Source: Paracoccus denitrificans
GTDB taxonomy: Bacteria; Pseudomonadota; Alphaproteobacteria; Rhodobacterales; Rhodobacteraceae
Direction: 5' to 3'
DNA length: 31,101 nucleotides
NCBI GenBank assembly: GCA_003240735.1
Contig: QFNE01000027.1
Coordinates: 1-31,101, forward strand
Shown: positions 5,146 to 13,578 of the stretch, piece by piece
Layout of the letters: the number at the start of each line of letters is the position of its first letter
Numbering within the stretch: position 1 is the stretch's first letter
Position numbers and translations under genes: made by a program
Notes under the pieces: generated by a model
Database searches by the model: none
What the model saw: the letters and a program-made list of their open reading frames with translations, nothing else
What the model was told of the DNA's origin: nothing

Positions 5146-7932
5146 ATGTCACTGATCATGATTGCCTTTCTGCCGTTCCTCGGTGCGCTGGTTGCCAGCG
5201 TACTCGCCCGGTCTGGCAGGGGAGCAGTCGGGTTAGGGTGCGGAACGGTCACAGCCGCCGCGCTGATTGGTCTGTGTCTGCATATTCCCGCGATCCTTGG
5301 CGGGGACGCCGTTGTCGCGTCCATCACGTGGATGCCGCAGATCGGGCTGAACGCGACATTCCGGCTGGACGGTCTGAGCTTGCTGTTCGGGATCCTCATC
5401 CTTGGGATCGGGCTTTTGATCATCGTCTATGCCAGCAACTATCTGCGCAGGGACGAAGGGATCGGGCGGTTTTTCACCATCCTGATGCTGTTCCAGGGCG
5501 CCATGACGGGACTGGTCCTGACCGACAACATACTGATGTTGCTGATCTTCTGGGAACTGACATCACTGTCGTCGTTTCTGCTGATCGGTTTCAACAGCCA
5601 CACGGATTCGGGGCGTCGTGGCGCAAGCATGGCACTGACGGTGACAGGGCTTGGCGGGCTCGCCATGATTGCAGGACTTCTGCTTTTGGCTCGCGCGACT
5701 GGGTCCTACGAAATTTCGGGGATCATTCAGGCAGGGTCGGCGTTCCGCGAAAGCCCGGTCTATCTGCCCGCGTTGACCCTGATTCTGCTTGGCGCGTTTA
5801 CGAAATCGGCGCAGTTCCCGTTTCACTTCTGGCTGCCCCGCGCGATGGCCGCGCCGACGCCGGTGTCGGCCTATCTGCACTCGGCGACAATGGTGAAGGC
5901 CGGGCTGTTCCTGATGGCCAAGCTGTGGCCGGTGCTGTCGGGCACGCCCGAATGGACGACGATCGTCACCACCGTCGGGCTGGTCACCATGCTGATCGGG
6001 GCCGTCATTGCCCTTTTCCAGGACGACATGAAGGGGCTGCTGGCCTATTCCACGGTCAGCCATCTGGGCCTGATCACGATGCTTCTGGGCCTTGGGACCG
6101 AGGCTGCGGCCGCCGCCGCGATGTTGCATATCATCGCGCACGCGACCTTCAAGGCGGCACTGTTCATGTCGGCGGGGATCGTCGATCACGAAACCCACAT
6201 CCGCGCGATCAGCCGCCTTGGCGGATTACGGCGTTTGATGCCGCTGACATTCGTCATCGCCCTTCTGTCGTCACTGTCGATGGCCGGCATCCCGCCCTTC
6301 GCCGGTTTCCTGTCGAAAGAAGCAATGTTGACGCAGGTCGCGGACAGCCACCGGATTGCGCTGATCGGTCTGGTGCTGATCGCCACGATCTTTTCGGTCG
6401 CCTATTCGCTGCGGTTCTTCACCGGCGTCTTTCTGAGGTCGGCTCGCTCTAAGATGGACCATGCAGCACACGACCCCGGGCCTGGCCTGTGGGTCGCCCC
6501 GGCGATCATGGCGGGGCTGACGCTGCTGATCGGGCTTCTGCCCGGACCGACGGTTGGATGGCTGGTGGATGCGGCGACGTCGACGGTCGTCGGCCAGTCG
6601 CAACATGTTCATCTGGCGCTGTGGCACGGGCTGAACACGGCGCTGATGCTGTCGGTTGCCGCGATTGCGCTGGGGCTGGCGCTGGTGTGGGCGCTTGTCC
6701 CGGCCGAGCGGCTGCGTGCGCGTTTGCCGCGCATCGATGCCGGGCGCGTCTATGGGTGGCTCGTCGAGGGAGCAACCCGGATTGCTGGCCGGGTGTCGGA
6801 CCGCATCACCAACGGCGGCATGTCCCGCGCACTCGGCTCACTCGTGATCGTCGCACTGGCCGTGCCGTTCATGGCGTTCGTTTCTGGCGGGCTTTCCCCC
6901 GCGACGCGGCCGATGCTGCCGGTCACGCCAATTGCCGTCGTCGGATGGGTTCTGCTGATCGTGGCGACAGGCACGATGGCCGCTTTCCACCGCCAGCGGC
7001 TTCTGGCTTTGGCGCTTGTCGGGATCATCGGGCTGATCGTATCGGCCACGTTCATCTATCTGTCGGCGCCGGATCTGGCCCTCACCCAGATCTCGGTCGA
7101 GGTCGTCACGGTCGTTCTTCTGCTGATGTCGCTCAAGTTCCTGCCCCGCATGACCGTGATGGAGGCGCGGCCCTTCGTGCGCGGACGCGACGCCGGAATC
7201 GCCGTATTGGCGGGGCTGGCATTCGGGGGGCTATCCTATGCGCTGATGCGGCGCGATTTCGCGTTTCCCGGCATTTCAGATTACATGCTGGCCAACAGCT
7301 ACAAGCTGGGCGGCGGGGACAATGTCGTCAACGTCATCCTGGTGGACTTCCGGGGCTATGATACATTCGGTGAGATCACCGTACTGGGCATCGCGGGGCT
7401 GACCATCTTTGCATTGGCGCGGACGTTGATGTCCGGGCGCGCGGCCCAGGCTCTGGCTGCATGGCGGCCGTGGCCGGGGCAGGCGGGCGATGCGCACCCG
7501 ATACTGCTTAGGACTGCGACGCGCGTTCTGACGCCCTTGGCGCTGCTTGTGGGGCTCTATATCTTTCTGCGCGGTCACAACGCGCCGGGGGGCGGGTTCA
7601 TCGCGGGTCTGGTCGTCTCCATCGCGCTGGTCATGCACTACATGGCGTCCGGTCCGCGCTGGACGCAGACGCGCGTGCCGTTCTCGTATCAGACACTGAT
7701 CGCGCTGGGTGTCCTTATCGCCGGAATCACCGGCGCGGGGGCGTGGTTTGCGGGGCTGCCATTCCTGACTTCAGCCTACGGGTATGTTCATCTTGCGGGC
7801 GTCGCGCCGGTCGAACTGGCGACTGCCATGGGATTCGATCTGGGTGTTTTCCTGTGCGTCGTCGGCGCCGTCATGCTGGCCTTGCAGTCGCTGTCCGAAC
7901 TGACACTGCAAGCGCAACAGGGGGCACGCTGA
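5146..7932 (+). CDS. mrpA: Mrp/Mnh Na+/H+ antiporter subunit A with fused subunit B domain
   Basis: This 928-aa polytopic membrane protein is the large subunit of the Mrp cation/proton antiporter. Its N-terminal part is NuoL-like: E137 in the IFWELTSLS helix and K220 in LLGAFTKSAQFPFHFWLP correspond to the essential Glu/Lys pair of MrpA, with H245 and K251 further on. Around residues 650-770 is a DUF4040/MbhE-like region with FRGYDTFGEITVLGI. After it comes a MnhB domain (LTPLALLVGLYIFLRGHNAPGGGF), so subunit B is fused to A, as in the group 2 operons of many Gram-negatives. There is no separate mrpB in the cluster. An AAAGTGAG ribosome site precedes ATG 5146. The stop overlaps the mrpC start (TGATG). 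No clear promoter is seen in the 53 bp after nrdF. Confidence 0.95.
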   Translation: MSLIMIAFLPFLGALVASVLARSGRGAVGLGCGTVTAAALIGLCLHIPAILGGDAVVASITWMPQIGLNATFRLDGLSLLFGILILGIGLLIIVYASNYLRRDEGIGRFFTILMLFQGAMTGLVLTDNILMLLIFWELTSLSSFLLIGFNSHTDSGRRGASMALTVTGLGGLAMIAGLLLLARATGSYEISGIIQAGSAFRESPVYLPALTLILLGAFTKSAQFPFHFWLPRAMAAPTPVSAYLHSATMVKAGLFLMAKLWPVLSGTPEWTTIVTTVGLVTMLIGAVIALFQDDMKGLLAYSTVSHLGLITMLLGLGTEAAAAAAMLHIIAHATFKAALFMSAGIVDHETHIRAISRLGGLRRLMPLTFVIALLSSLSMAGIPPFAGFLSKEAMLTQVADSHRIALIGLVLIATIFSVAYSLRFFTGVFLRSARSKMDHAAHDPGPGLWVAPAIMAGLTLLIGLLPGPTVGWLVDAATSTVVGQSQHVHLALWHGLNTALMLSVAAIALGLALVWALVPAERLRARLPRIDAGRVYGWLVEGATRIAGRVSDRITNGGMSRALGSLVIVALAVPFMAFVSGGLSPATRPMLPVTPIAVVGWVLLIVATGTMAAFHRQRLLALALVGIIGLIVSATFIYLSAPDLALTQISVEVVTVVLLLMSLKFLPRMTVMEARPFVRGRDAGIAVLAGLAFGGLSYALMRRDFAFPGISDYMLANSYKLGGGDNVVNVILVDFRGYDTFGEITVLGIAGLTIFALARTLMSGRAAQALAAWRPWPGQAGDAHPILLRTATRVLTPLALLVGLYIFLRGHNAPGGGFIAGLVVSIALVMHYMASGPRWTQTRVPFSYQTLIALGVLIAGITGAGAWFAGLPFLTSAYGYVHLAGVAPVELATAMGFDLGVFLCVVGAVMLALQSLSELTLQAQQGAR

Positions 7933-8291
7933 TGGAGGTGTTGCTGGCCAGTGCCATCGGGTTTCTTGCCGCTGTCGGGATGTATCTGATCCTGCGCAAA
8001 CGCACCTTTGCGGTGGTTCTGGGGACCACGCTGCTCAGCTATGCGATCAACCTGTTCCTGTTTGCATCAGGCCGCATCGTCACCGGCGCCCCGCCGGTTC
8101 TGCGCGACGGGGTCGAACGCTACACCGACCCGCTGCCCCAAGCACTGGTCCTGACCGCCATCGTGATTTCCTTCGGCATGACCGCCGTCATCGTCGCGAT
8201 GGCGTTGGGTGCGTATCTGGAGGGGGGCGATGACCGCGTGGACATGCCCCACCGTGACCGACGCGCCCCAAGGCAGGGTCCTGACGCATGA
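7932..8291 (+). CDS. mrpC: Mrp antiporter subunit C (NuoK-like)
   Basis: This 119-aa protein has three hydrophobic helices and resembles NuoK, the small membrane subunit of complex I. The sequence MYLILRKRTFAVVLGTTLLS followed by NLFLFASGR and DPLPQALVLTAIVISFG is characteristic of MnhC. The start is the ATG at 7932, which shares its A with the mrpA stop (TGATG). A longer upstream open frame would lie entirely within mrpA and is rejected. The C-terminal tail (DDRVDMPHRDRRAPRQGPDA) is charged and cytoplasmic-looking. It overlaps mrpD by four bases (ATGA), implying translational coupling. Confidence 0.94.
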   Translation: MEVLLASAIGFLAAVGMYLILRKRTFAVVLGTTLLSYAINLFLFASGRIVTGAPPVLRDGVERYTDPLPQALVLTAIVISFGMTAVIVAMALGAYLEGGDDRVDMPHRDRRAPRQGPDA

Positions 8292-9802
8292 GCCACTGGA
8301 TCATCGCCCCTGTCTTTCTGCCCGCAATGATCGGGCCGCTGATCATCCTGCTGCTGCGCCGCGATCTGGTCGGCCAGCGCATCGTTTCGGTGGCCGCCAC
8401 TGCGGCGCAACTGGCGATATCTGTTGGCTTGCTCATCCATGCCGCGGGGGGAGAGATCACCGTCTATCGCCTTGGCAACTGGGCCGCGCCATTCGGGATC
8501 GTGCTGATGCTGGACCGGTTGGCGGCCCTGATGCTGGTGTTGACCGCGGTCGTCGCGCTGGTGGTCCAACTTTACGCGATCGGGTCGGGCTGGGACCGCA
8601 AGGGACGGCATTTCCACGCGCTGTGGCAATTCCAGTTGATGGGGCTTCAAGGGGCATTCCTGACAGGCGACGCGTTCAACCTGTTCGTTTTCTTCGAGGT
8701 GCTGCTGATCGCCAGCTATGGCCTGATGATCCACGGCGGGGGCGAGCTGCGTCTGCGTGCGGGCGTCCAGTATGTCGCCTATAACCTTGTCGGTTCGGTC
8801 CTGTTTCTGGCGGCGCTGGGAACGCTTTATTCGGTGACCGGCACGCTGAACATGGCCGATATGGCCGCGCGGATTGCGGCAATGCCTGCGGAACACAGCA
8901 GCCTGATGCGCGTCGGGGCGGCGCTGTTGCTGATCGTCTTCGCGCTCAAGGCGGCGCTGGTGCCGCTGCACTTCTGGCTGCCGGCAACCTATGCCAATGC
9001 GCCGGGGCCGGTGGCGGCGCTGTTTGCGGTGATGACCAAGGTTGGCCTTTACGGCATCATTCGGTTCTGCACGCTGGTCTTCGCGGGTGATGCGGGGCTG
9101 ATTGCGCTCGCGTCGGGAAGCCTGCTGGTGGCCGCGTTGCTGACGGTCGTGCTGGCGCAGCTGGGGGTTCTGGGCAGCCAGAGCCTTGGCCGCGTGGCGG
9201 CTTATGCAGCGCTGGCGTCGGTCGGCACGCTGGCCGTGTCGTTGGCCGGATTTGACGCGGCGGGGCTGTCGGCCGGGCTGTGGTATCTGATCCATTCGAC
9301 CCTTGCTGCTGCGGCGCTGTTTCTGGTGGCTGACCTTGTTGCGGCGCGGCGGGGCAACACGTGGCTGACCCCGCAACCCGCCATCGTCCAGAACGGGCCG
9401 GTGGGCGCGCTGTTCATGGCGGCAGCGATCGGCATCGCGGGGCTGCCGCCGTTGTCCGGGTTCCAGGGCAAGATCGCGATCCTTCAGGCGACTGCGGGTT
9501 CCACCTGGGCCATCACGATCTGGGCGGTCATTCTGGTGACCTCGCTTCTGTCCATCGTCGGGCTGACGCAGGCGGGGTCGGTCATCTTCTGGAAGACCGA
9601 CGGCCAGCAGCGGGTGGGGGCCGACATCGGGCCAGCACCGTCCCTTGCCATCACTGCCGCCGCTGCGTTGGTCGCCTTGATGGCGGGACTTACGATCCTG
9701 GGCGGGCCGGTCATGTCGTACACGCAGGCGACGGCCGTGCAGCTGCTTCACCCCGCCGACTACGTCGATGCGGTCCTGACCCGGCAGGAGGGGGTGAAGT
9801 GA
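8288..9802 (+). CDS. mrpD: Mrp antiporter subunit D (NuoN/NuoM-like)
   Basis: This 504-aa subunit is homologous to the proton-channel subunits of complex I and, with MrpA, forms the ion pathways of the antiporter. The conserved E137 (NLFVFFEVLLIASYG) and K221 (IVFALKAALVPLHFWLP) sit at almost the same numbers as the essential residues of Bacillus MrpD. The motif YANAPGPVAALFAVMTKVG follows. About 14 hydrophobic segments can be traced by eye. It overlaps mrpC by four bases and mrpE by four bases (GTGA). A long reverse-strand open frame over the same DNA is a codon-bias shadow. Confidence 0.96.
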   Translation: MSHWIIAPVFLPAMIGPLIILLLRRDLVGQRIVSVAATAAQLAISVGLLIHAAGGEITVYRLGNWAAPFGIVLMLDRLAALMLVLTAVVALVVQLYAIGSGWDRKGRHFHALWQFQLMGLQGAFLTGDAFNLFVFFEVLLIASYGLMIHGGGELRLRAGVQYVAYNLVGSVLFLAALGTLYSVTGTLNMADMAARIAAMPAEHSSLMRVGAALLLIVFALKAALVPLHFWLPATYANAPGPVAALFAVMTKVGLYGIIRFCTLVFAGDAGLIALASGSLLVAALLTVVLAQLGVLGSQSLGRVAAYAALASVGTLAVSLAGFDAAGLSAGLWYLIHSTLAAAALFLVADLVAARRGNTWLTPQPAIVQNGPVGALFMAAAIGIAGLPPLSGFQGKIAILQATAGSTWAITIWAVILVTSLLSIVGLTQAGSVIFWKTDGQQRVGADIGPAPSLAITAAAALVALMAGLTILGGPVMSYTQATAVQLLHPADYVDAVLTRQEGVK

Positions 9803-10290
9803 TCCGTTGGCTTCTTCCCCATCCGCTGGTGTCGCTGATGGTCACGACCACGTGGATGATGCTGGTCAACCAACTGACATGGGGGTCCCTTATCTTTGCC
9901 ATGGGGTTGGGGCTGGTCATCCCCGTGATCGCCGCGCCGTTCTGGCCCAAGGCACCGCGCCTGCACAGCCCGGTGACGATCCTGCGGTTTCTTGGGATTG
10001 TCCTGTGGGACATCGTCAAGGCCAACATCTCGGTCGCCAAGATCGTTCTCGGTCTGCCGCGCACCCAGTTGCAGCCGTGTTGGATCACGGTCCCGCTGGA
10101 CCTGACCTCACCCGAGGCGATCACGGTCCTGGCGGGCACGATCACCCTGACGCCGGGCACGGTCAGCGCCGATCTGTCGACCGATGGGCGCGCGCTTCTG
10201 GTCCACTGCCTCCACGCGCCCGACCCGGCCGCCGTCGTGGATGAGATCAAGACCCGCTATGAGGCCCCCTTGAAGGAGATCTTCCGGTGA
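9799..10290 (+). CDS. mrpE: Mrp antiporter subunit E
   Basis: A 163-aa protein whose N-terminal half is membrane-embedded (PHPLVSLMVTTTWMMLVN and the following helices) and whose C-terminal half is soluble. The soluble part carries the MnhE motif of PLDLTSPEAITVLAGTITLTPGT followed by LLVHCLHA. The start is a GTG at 9799 that overlaps the mrpD stop by four bases; no ATG is available in the right place, and the family N-terminus begins here. MrpE is needed for assembly and stability of the complex rather than carrying the ion path. It overlaps mrpF by four bases. Confidence 0.93.
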   Translation: MIRWLLPHPLVSLMVTTTWMMLVNQLTWGSLIFAMGLGLVIPVIAAPFWPKAPRLHSPVTILRFLGIVLWDIVKANISVAKIVLGLPRTQLQPCWITVPLDLTSPEAITVLAGTITLTPGTVSADLSTDGRALLVHCLHAPDPAAVVDEIKTRYEAPLKEIFR

Positions 10291-10574
10291 CCCCAGACGG
10301 CATCATCGTTCAGGCGGCTCTGTGGTTCGCGGTCGCATGCTTCGGATTGGCGCAGCTGATCTGCCTGTATCGCGTCGCAACCTCGCGCGTGATCACCGAC
10401 CGCATCCTGGCGTTGGACACGATGGCGGTGAACATGATTGCGCTGCTGGCCCTGTTCGGGATCGCCCAAGGGACCGGCATTTACTTCGAGGCGGCGATGC
10501 TGTTTGCCCTGACGGGATTCGTGTCGACCGTCGCTTACTGCCGGTTCATCCTGCGCGGGGATATCGTCGAATGA
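10287..10574 (+). CDS. mrpF: Mrp antiporter subunit F
   Basis: A 95-aa protein with three predicted transmembrane helices. The family core ICLYRVATSRVITDRILALD followed by TMAVNMIALLAL is clear. The start is a GTG at 10287 inside the mrpE stop (GTGA overlap), the second GTG start in a row in this operon. In Mrp complexes the F subunit packs against G and E; it has no known catalytic residues of its own. It overlaps mrpG by four bases (ATGA). Confidence 0.92.
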   Translation: MTPDGIIVQAALWFAVACFGLAQLICLYRVATSRVITDRILALDTMAVNMIALLALFGIAQGTGIYFEAAMLFALTGFVSTVAYCRFILRGDIVE

Positions 10575-10927
10575 TCGGCCAGATACTGATCGCTGCGTTG
10601 CTGGTCGTCGGGGGCTGTTTCGGCCTGATCGGCGCATGGGCGCTGCTGCGTCTGCCCGACCCGATGACGCGCCTGCACGGACCGACGAAGGCCGCGACCT
10701 TGGGGGTCGGTGCGGTCCTCATCGCGTCCATGCTGTATTTCTGGCTCGCCGGTCAGCCAAGCTGGCATGAGCTGCTGATTTCGATCTTCCTCTTCATCAG
10801 CGCGCCGATCACCGGCTTCTATGTCGCCAAGGCGAACATGCACCTGATCTGGCGGCAACATGACCTGCCGCCGCCGGATGGCGGGGCGAAATGGGCGACT
10901 TATTCCGACCCCGATAAGGACAGCTGA
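10571..10927 (+). CDS. mrpG: Mrp antiporter subunit G
   Basis: A 118-aa protein with three predicted helices and the MnhG signature LRLPDPMTRLHGPTKAATLG. The ATG at 10571 overlaps the mrpF stop (ATGA); the longer open frame upstream is inside mrpF. It is the last gene of the operon. Its stop codon TGA (10925-10927) touches the reverse-strand stop of xerC with no base between them, so any transcript end must lie inside the convergent xerC gene. Confidence 0.93.
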   Translation: MIGQILIAALLVVGGCFGLIGAWALLRLPDPMTRLHGPTKAATLGVGAVLIASMLYFWLAGQPSWHELLISIFLFISAPITGFYVAKANMHLIWRQHDLPPPDGGAKWATYSDPDKDS

Positions 10928-11863
10928 TCACCCGCGCGGGTGGGCGGCGCGGTGCACGGCCAGCAGATGCGCGTCATCGACCCCGGTATAGACCTGCGTC
11001 GTCGACAGGCTGGCGTGGCCCAGCAGTTCCTGAATGGTGCGCAGGTCACCCCCAGCGGCCAACAGGTGGGTGGCAAAGCTGTGGCGTAAGGCGTGTGGCG
11101 TCGCGGTCGGTGGCAGACCCAGCGACTGACGCAGGCCGGCCAGCGATTTTTGCACCACCGTCGCCGTCAGCCGCCCCCCGCGTGTGCCCCGAAACATCGG
11201 ATCATCCGGCCCGGTATCAAAAGGCGCCAGCCGCAGATATGCGGCAATGGCGGCGATGGCGGCCGGCAGAACGGGCACGCGGCGTTCCTTGCCGCCCTTG
11301 CCTGTAATGGTCAGCGCGTCCGACATCGGCCAGTCGCGACCGTTCAACGCCAGCGCCTCGGATATCCGCAAGCCGCAGCCGTAAAGCAGCGTCAGAACCG
11401 CCGCGTCGCGGGCGGCGACCCAATCGGTGGGGTGCGTCTGGGCGGCAAGATCCAGAAGATCGCGCGCCGACCCTTGCGGGATCGGGCGTGGCAGACCGCG
11501 CGCGTATTTCGGGCCGCGAGACGACAGCGCGGCGCTGACGTCATACCCTTCGCGGTCCGACATCCAGCGAAGGAACGACCGAACGGCGGACAGGCGCCTG
11601 CCGAGGCTGCGCGCGCCAAGTCCTCGCGCACGCTCGGACGCCGCGAAGGCCCTCATGTCGGTCAGCTTCAGATCGCCCAGATTGCCGGGCAGCGCTGGCG
11701 TGCCCCAGTGGGCGCCCAGAAAGGCAAGGAACGCCAACAGGTCCGCCTGATAAGCTGCGACTGTATGCGCCGACCGGTCGCGGACGGCGCGTTCTCCCTC
11801 CAGCCACCGGCTCAGCGCATCCGACATTGCGGGGGCGAGTGCCAGTGGGGGCGGCAGGCTCAT
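10928..11863 (-). CDS. xerC: Tyrosine recombinase XerC
   Basis: XerC, with XerD, resolves chromosome dimers at the dif site near the terminus. The 311-aa protein has an N-terminal SAM-like core-binding domain (about residues 12-105) and a C-terminal catalytic domain. All catalytic residues are present: R166 (CGLRISEAL), K189 (TGKGGKERRVP), H257 and R260 (HALRHSFATHLL), H283 (LLGHASLSTTQVY) and the nucleophile Y292. Being chromosomal, next to housekeeping genes and lacking integrase-type additions, it is a housekeeping Xer rather than a phage or integron integrase. XerC versus XerD is chosen from sequence feel and context. It overlaps the DUF484 gene upstream by four bases, as in many proteobacteria where DUF484 and xerC are adjacent. 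Confidence 0.93.
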   Translation of the reverse strand: MSLPPPLALAPAMSDALSRWLEGERAVRDRSAHTVAAYQADLLAFLAFLGAHWGTPALPGNLGDLKLTDMRAFAASERARGLGARSLGRRLSAVRSFLRWMSDREGYDVSAALSSRGPKYARGLPRPIPQGSARDLLDLAAQTHPTDWVAARDAAVLTLLYGCGLRISEALALNGRDWPMSDALTITGKGGKERRVPVLPAAIAAIAAYLRLAPFDTGPDDPMFRGTRGGRLTATVVQKSLAGLRQSLGLPPTATPHALRHSFATHLLAAGGDLRTIQELLGHASLSTTQVYTGVDDAHLLAVHRAAHPRG

Positions 11864-12555
11864 TCTCGCAGCCAGCCGATCAGGACAAGGCGAAACACCT
11901 GCCCGAAAAACCGCAGCAGATCAGTGCCTTGGGCGGGCGTGAACCGCCCAGCCTCGGTGGAACCCATCAGCAACAGCGACGGATGACGCCCGGACCCGAG
12001 CGACAGGGGCAGCAGCGCCTCGGACAGAACCGGGGTGCCGTGAATGTCGGCGGTTTCGGGGGCGGCGCGGCGCAGGATAATGTCGTTACCGCGAGGTGCC
12101 TTGCGGCCCGCGGCGATCAACGCCTCGACCGTGCCGGGGGGGACGATCCGCAGCGCGCCCATGTCGGGTCCCTGCGGGGTGATGCCGTCCCCTTCCATGA
12201 CCAGCCGCAGCGTATCGACCCGCAGCATGTCGGCCACAGGGCCCTGGATGTTGTCCAGAAAATCTTCGAAATCGAGCGGCTCCAGCAGGGACAGGACCGC
12301 GCGATGCACGGTCGCCGTCCCAGATTGGTTTTCGTAGGCCGCCGAGATCACCGATTCATGGGCCGATTCCAGCCGGTCCAGACGATGCTCCAGCGCCTCC
12401 ATCGCGCGGCCGCGAATGTCGATAACATTCGCGCCCACCTCGGCCTCGCGCTGCGCGACAAGGGCGCGCATCAGCTCGCGGTCGGACAGGATCAGCTCTG
12501 GCTGGGCCAGAAGCTGCGCGCGCGTCGCGTCGTCCAGCGCGGCAGAGTCGGTCAC
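11860..12555 (-). CDS. DUF484 family protein (GAF-like), unknown function
   Basis: A 231-aa soluble protein of the DUF484 family. The N-terminal helical region (ILSDRELMRALVAQREAE, then VIDIRGRAMEALEHRLDRLE) precedes a GAF-like domain with the RVDTLRLVMEG and LLPLSLGSGRHPSLLLMGS strands typical of the family. No enzymatic residues are known. Neighbouring of DUF484 with xerC is widespread in proteobacteria and suggests a link to chromosome processing, but no role has been shown to my knowledge. Its start overlaps the transaldolase stop by four bases and its stop overlaps the xerC start by four bases, so the three are translated as one operon. Confidence 0.88.
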   Translation of the reverse strand: MTDSAALDDATRAQLLAQPELILSDRELMRALVAQREAEVGANVIDIRGRAMEALEHRLDRLESAHESVISAAYENQSGTATVHRAVLSLLEPLDFEDFLDNIQGPVADMLRVDTLRLVMEGDGITPQGPDMGALRIVPPGTVEALIAAGRKAPRGNDIILRRAAPETADIHGTPVLSEALLPLSLGSGRHPSLLLMGSTEAGRFTPAQGTDLLRFFGQVFRLVLIGWLRE

Positions 12556-13205
12556 AGGATCTTCTGTCCGGTCTTGGCCCAGTCGGATGCGAATGCATCA
12601 AGACCCTTGTCGGTCAGAACGTGGCCGGCCATCGCCTTGATGACCGAAGGCGGCGCCGTGATCACATCTGCGCCCAGACGTGCGCAGTCGATGATGTGGT
12701 TGACCGACCGGATAGAGGCGGCGAGCAGGTTCGTCTCGTATCCGTAGTTGTCATAGATCTGGCGGATGTCGCCGATCAGCTCCATACCGTCGAGGCCCAG
12801 ATCGTCCAGGCGACCGATGAAGGGGCTGATGAAGGTGGCGCCGGCTTTCGCCGCCAGCAGCGCCTGTGCGGGGCTGAAGCACAGCGTGACGTTGACCATG
12901 TGGCCGTCGTCCGACAGTGCCTTGCAGGCCTTGAGGCCGTCCCATGTCAGCGGAACCTTGACGGCGATGTTCGGCGCGATTTCGGCCAGTTTCTTGCCTT
13001 CGCGGATCATGTCGTCAGCCTTGTCGGCCACGACTTCGGCGCTGACCGGGCCTTCGACCAGGTCGCAGATCTCCTTGGTCACTTCCAGGATGTCGCGCCC
13101 CGATTTCATGATCAGCGAGGGGTTGGTCGTCACCCCGTCAACCATCCCCAGTTCGTGCAGTTCGCGGATCGCGGCGATGTCGGCTGTATCGACGAAAAAT
13201 CTCAT
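12552..13205 (-). CDS. tal: Transaldolase of the small MipB/TalC (FSA-like) type
   Basis: This 217-aa TIM-barrel enzyme belongs to the short transaldolase/fructose-6-phosphate aldolase family and is often labelled fsa. The Schiff-base lysine is K83 (NIAVKVPLTWDG) and the signature GVTTNPSLI is at residues 24-32. At the two positions that separate the activities, it has E57 and F129 (SPFIGRLDD). The aldolase of E. coli has Gln59 and Tyr131 there, whereas true transaldolases have Glu and Phe. I therefore call transaldolase, which moves a dihydroxyacetone unit between sugar phosphates in the pentose phosphate pathway. A GAAAGGAAC ribosome site precedes the ATG. It is the first gene of the tal-DUF484-xerC operon. 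Confidence 0.9.
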   Translation of the reverse strand: MRFFVDTADIAAIRELHELGMVDGVTTNPSLIMKSGRDILEVTKEICDLVEGPVSAEVVADKADDMIREGKKLAEIAPNIAVKVPLTWDGLKACKALSDDGHMVNVTLCFSPAQALLAAKAGATFISPFIGRLDDLGLDGMELIGDIRQIYDNYGYETNLLAASIRSVNHIIDCARLGADVITAPPSVIKAMAGHVLTDKGLDAFASDWAKTGQKIL

Positions 13206-13330
13206 GTCCGTTCCTTTCGCGTGTCAGCGCCTGTCTAAAGGAATTGGGCCCCGGCGGGAAGGCTTGCGAGCGCCCGATTTCGGGCCCATCTTCGTGTCTG
13301 ATGCGTGCAGAACCAAAAAGGGGCGCCTTC

Positions 13331-13537
13331 ATGCCAACCATCTATCGCCTGCTGACAGAGGATGACACGTCCGCGTTCTGCCACAAGGTCAGCGAGGCGT
13401 TGTCCAAGGGCTGGCAACTGCACGGTGCGCCGTCGATGGGATATGATGCAGGGCGCGGCGTCATGCGTTGTGCCCAAGCCGTGACCAAGGAAATCGACAC
13501 GCCATATCATGCCGAAATGAAGCTGGGGCAGCAGTAG
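13331..13537 (+). CDS. DUF1737 family small protein
   Basis: A 68-aa soluble protein starting MPTIYRLLTEDD, with the family-typical FCHKVSEALSKGWQLHG and the later AQAVTKE strand. The function of DUF1737 is unknown. I chose ATG 13331 because a GGGG-rich ribosome site (AAAAAGGGGCG) lies just upstream and the family begins with this IYRLL segment; the longer frame adds an unrelated low-complexity lead. It is divergent from tal (125 bp between starts) and stands 214 bp ahead of the sdh operon, so it may be a monocistronic gene. No clear terminator is seen after it. Confidence 0.8.
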   Translation: MPTIYRLLTEDDTSAFCHKVSEALSKGWQLHGAPSMGYDAGRGVMRCAQAVTKEIDTPYHAEMKLGQQ

Positions 13538-13578
13538 AAACCTTAGCGTTTTCGTCGTTGTTTTTATCTCTGCGTGCG

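Noticed and set aside
8120..9751. 543-aa reverse-strand open frame
   Set aside because: Antisense shadow of mrpC/mrpD with low-complexity Arg/Gln/His composition and no membrane segments or motifs.
10928..11863. Tyrosine recombinase as sign of an integrated mobile element
   Set aside because: It is a full-length housekeeping XerC in an operon with DUF484; no attachment repeats, tRNA or cargo genes are next to it.
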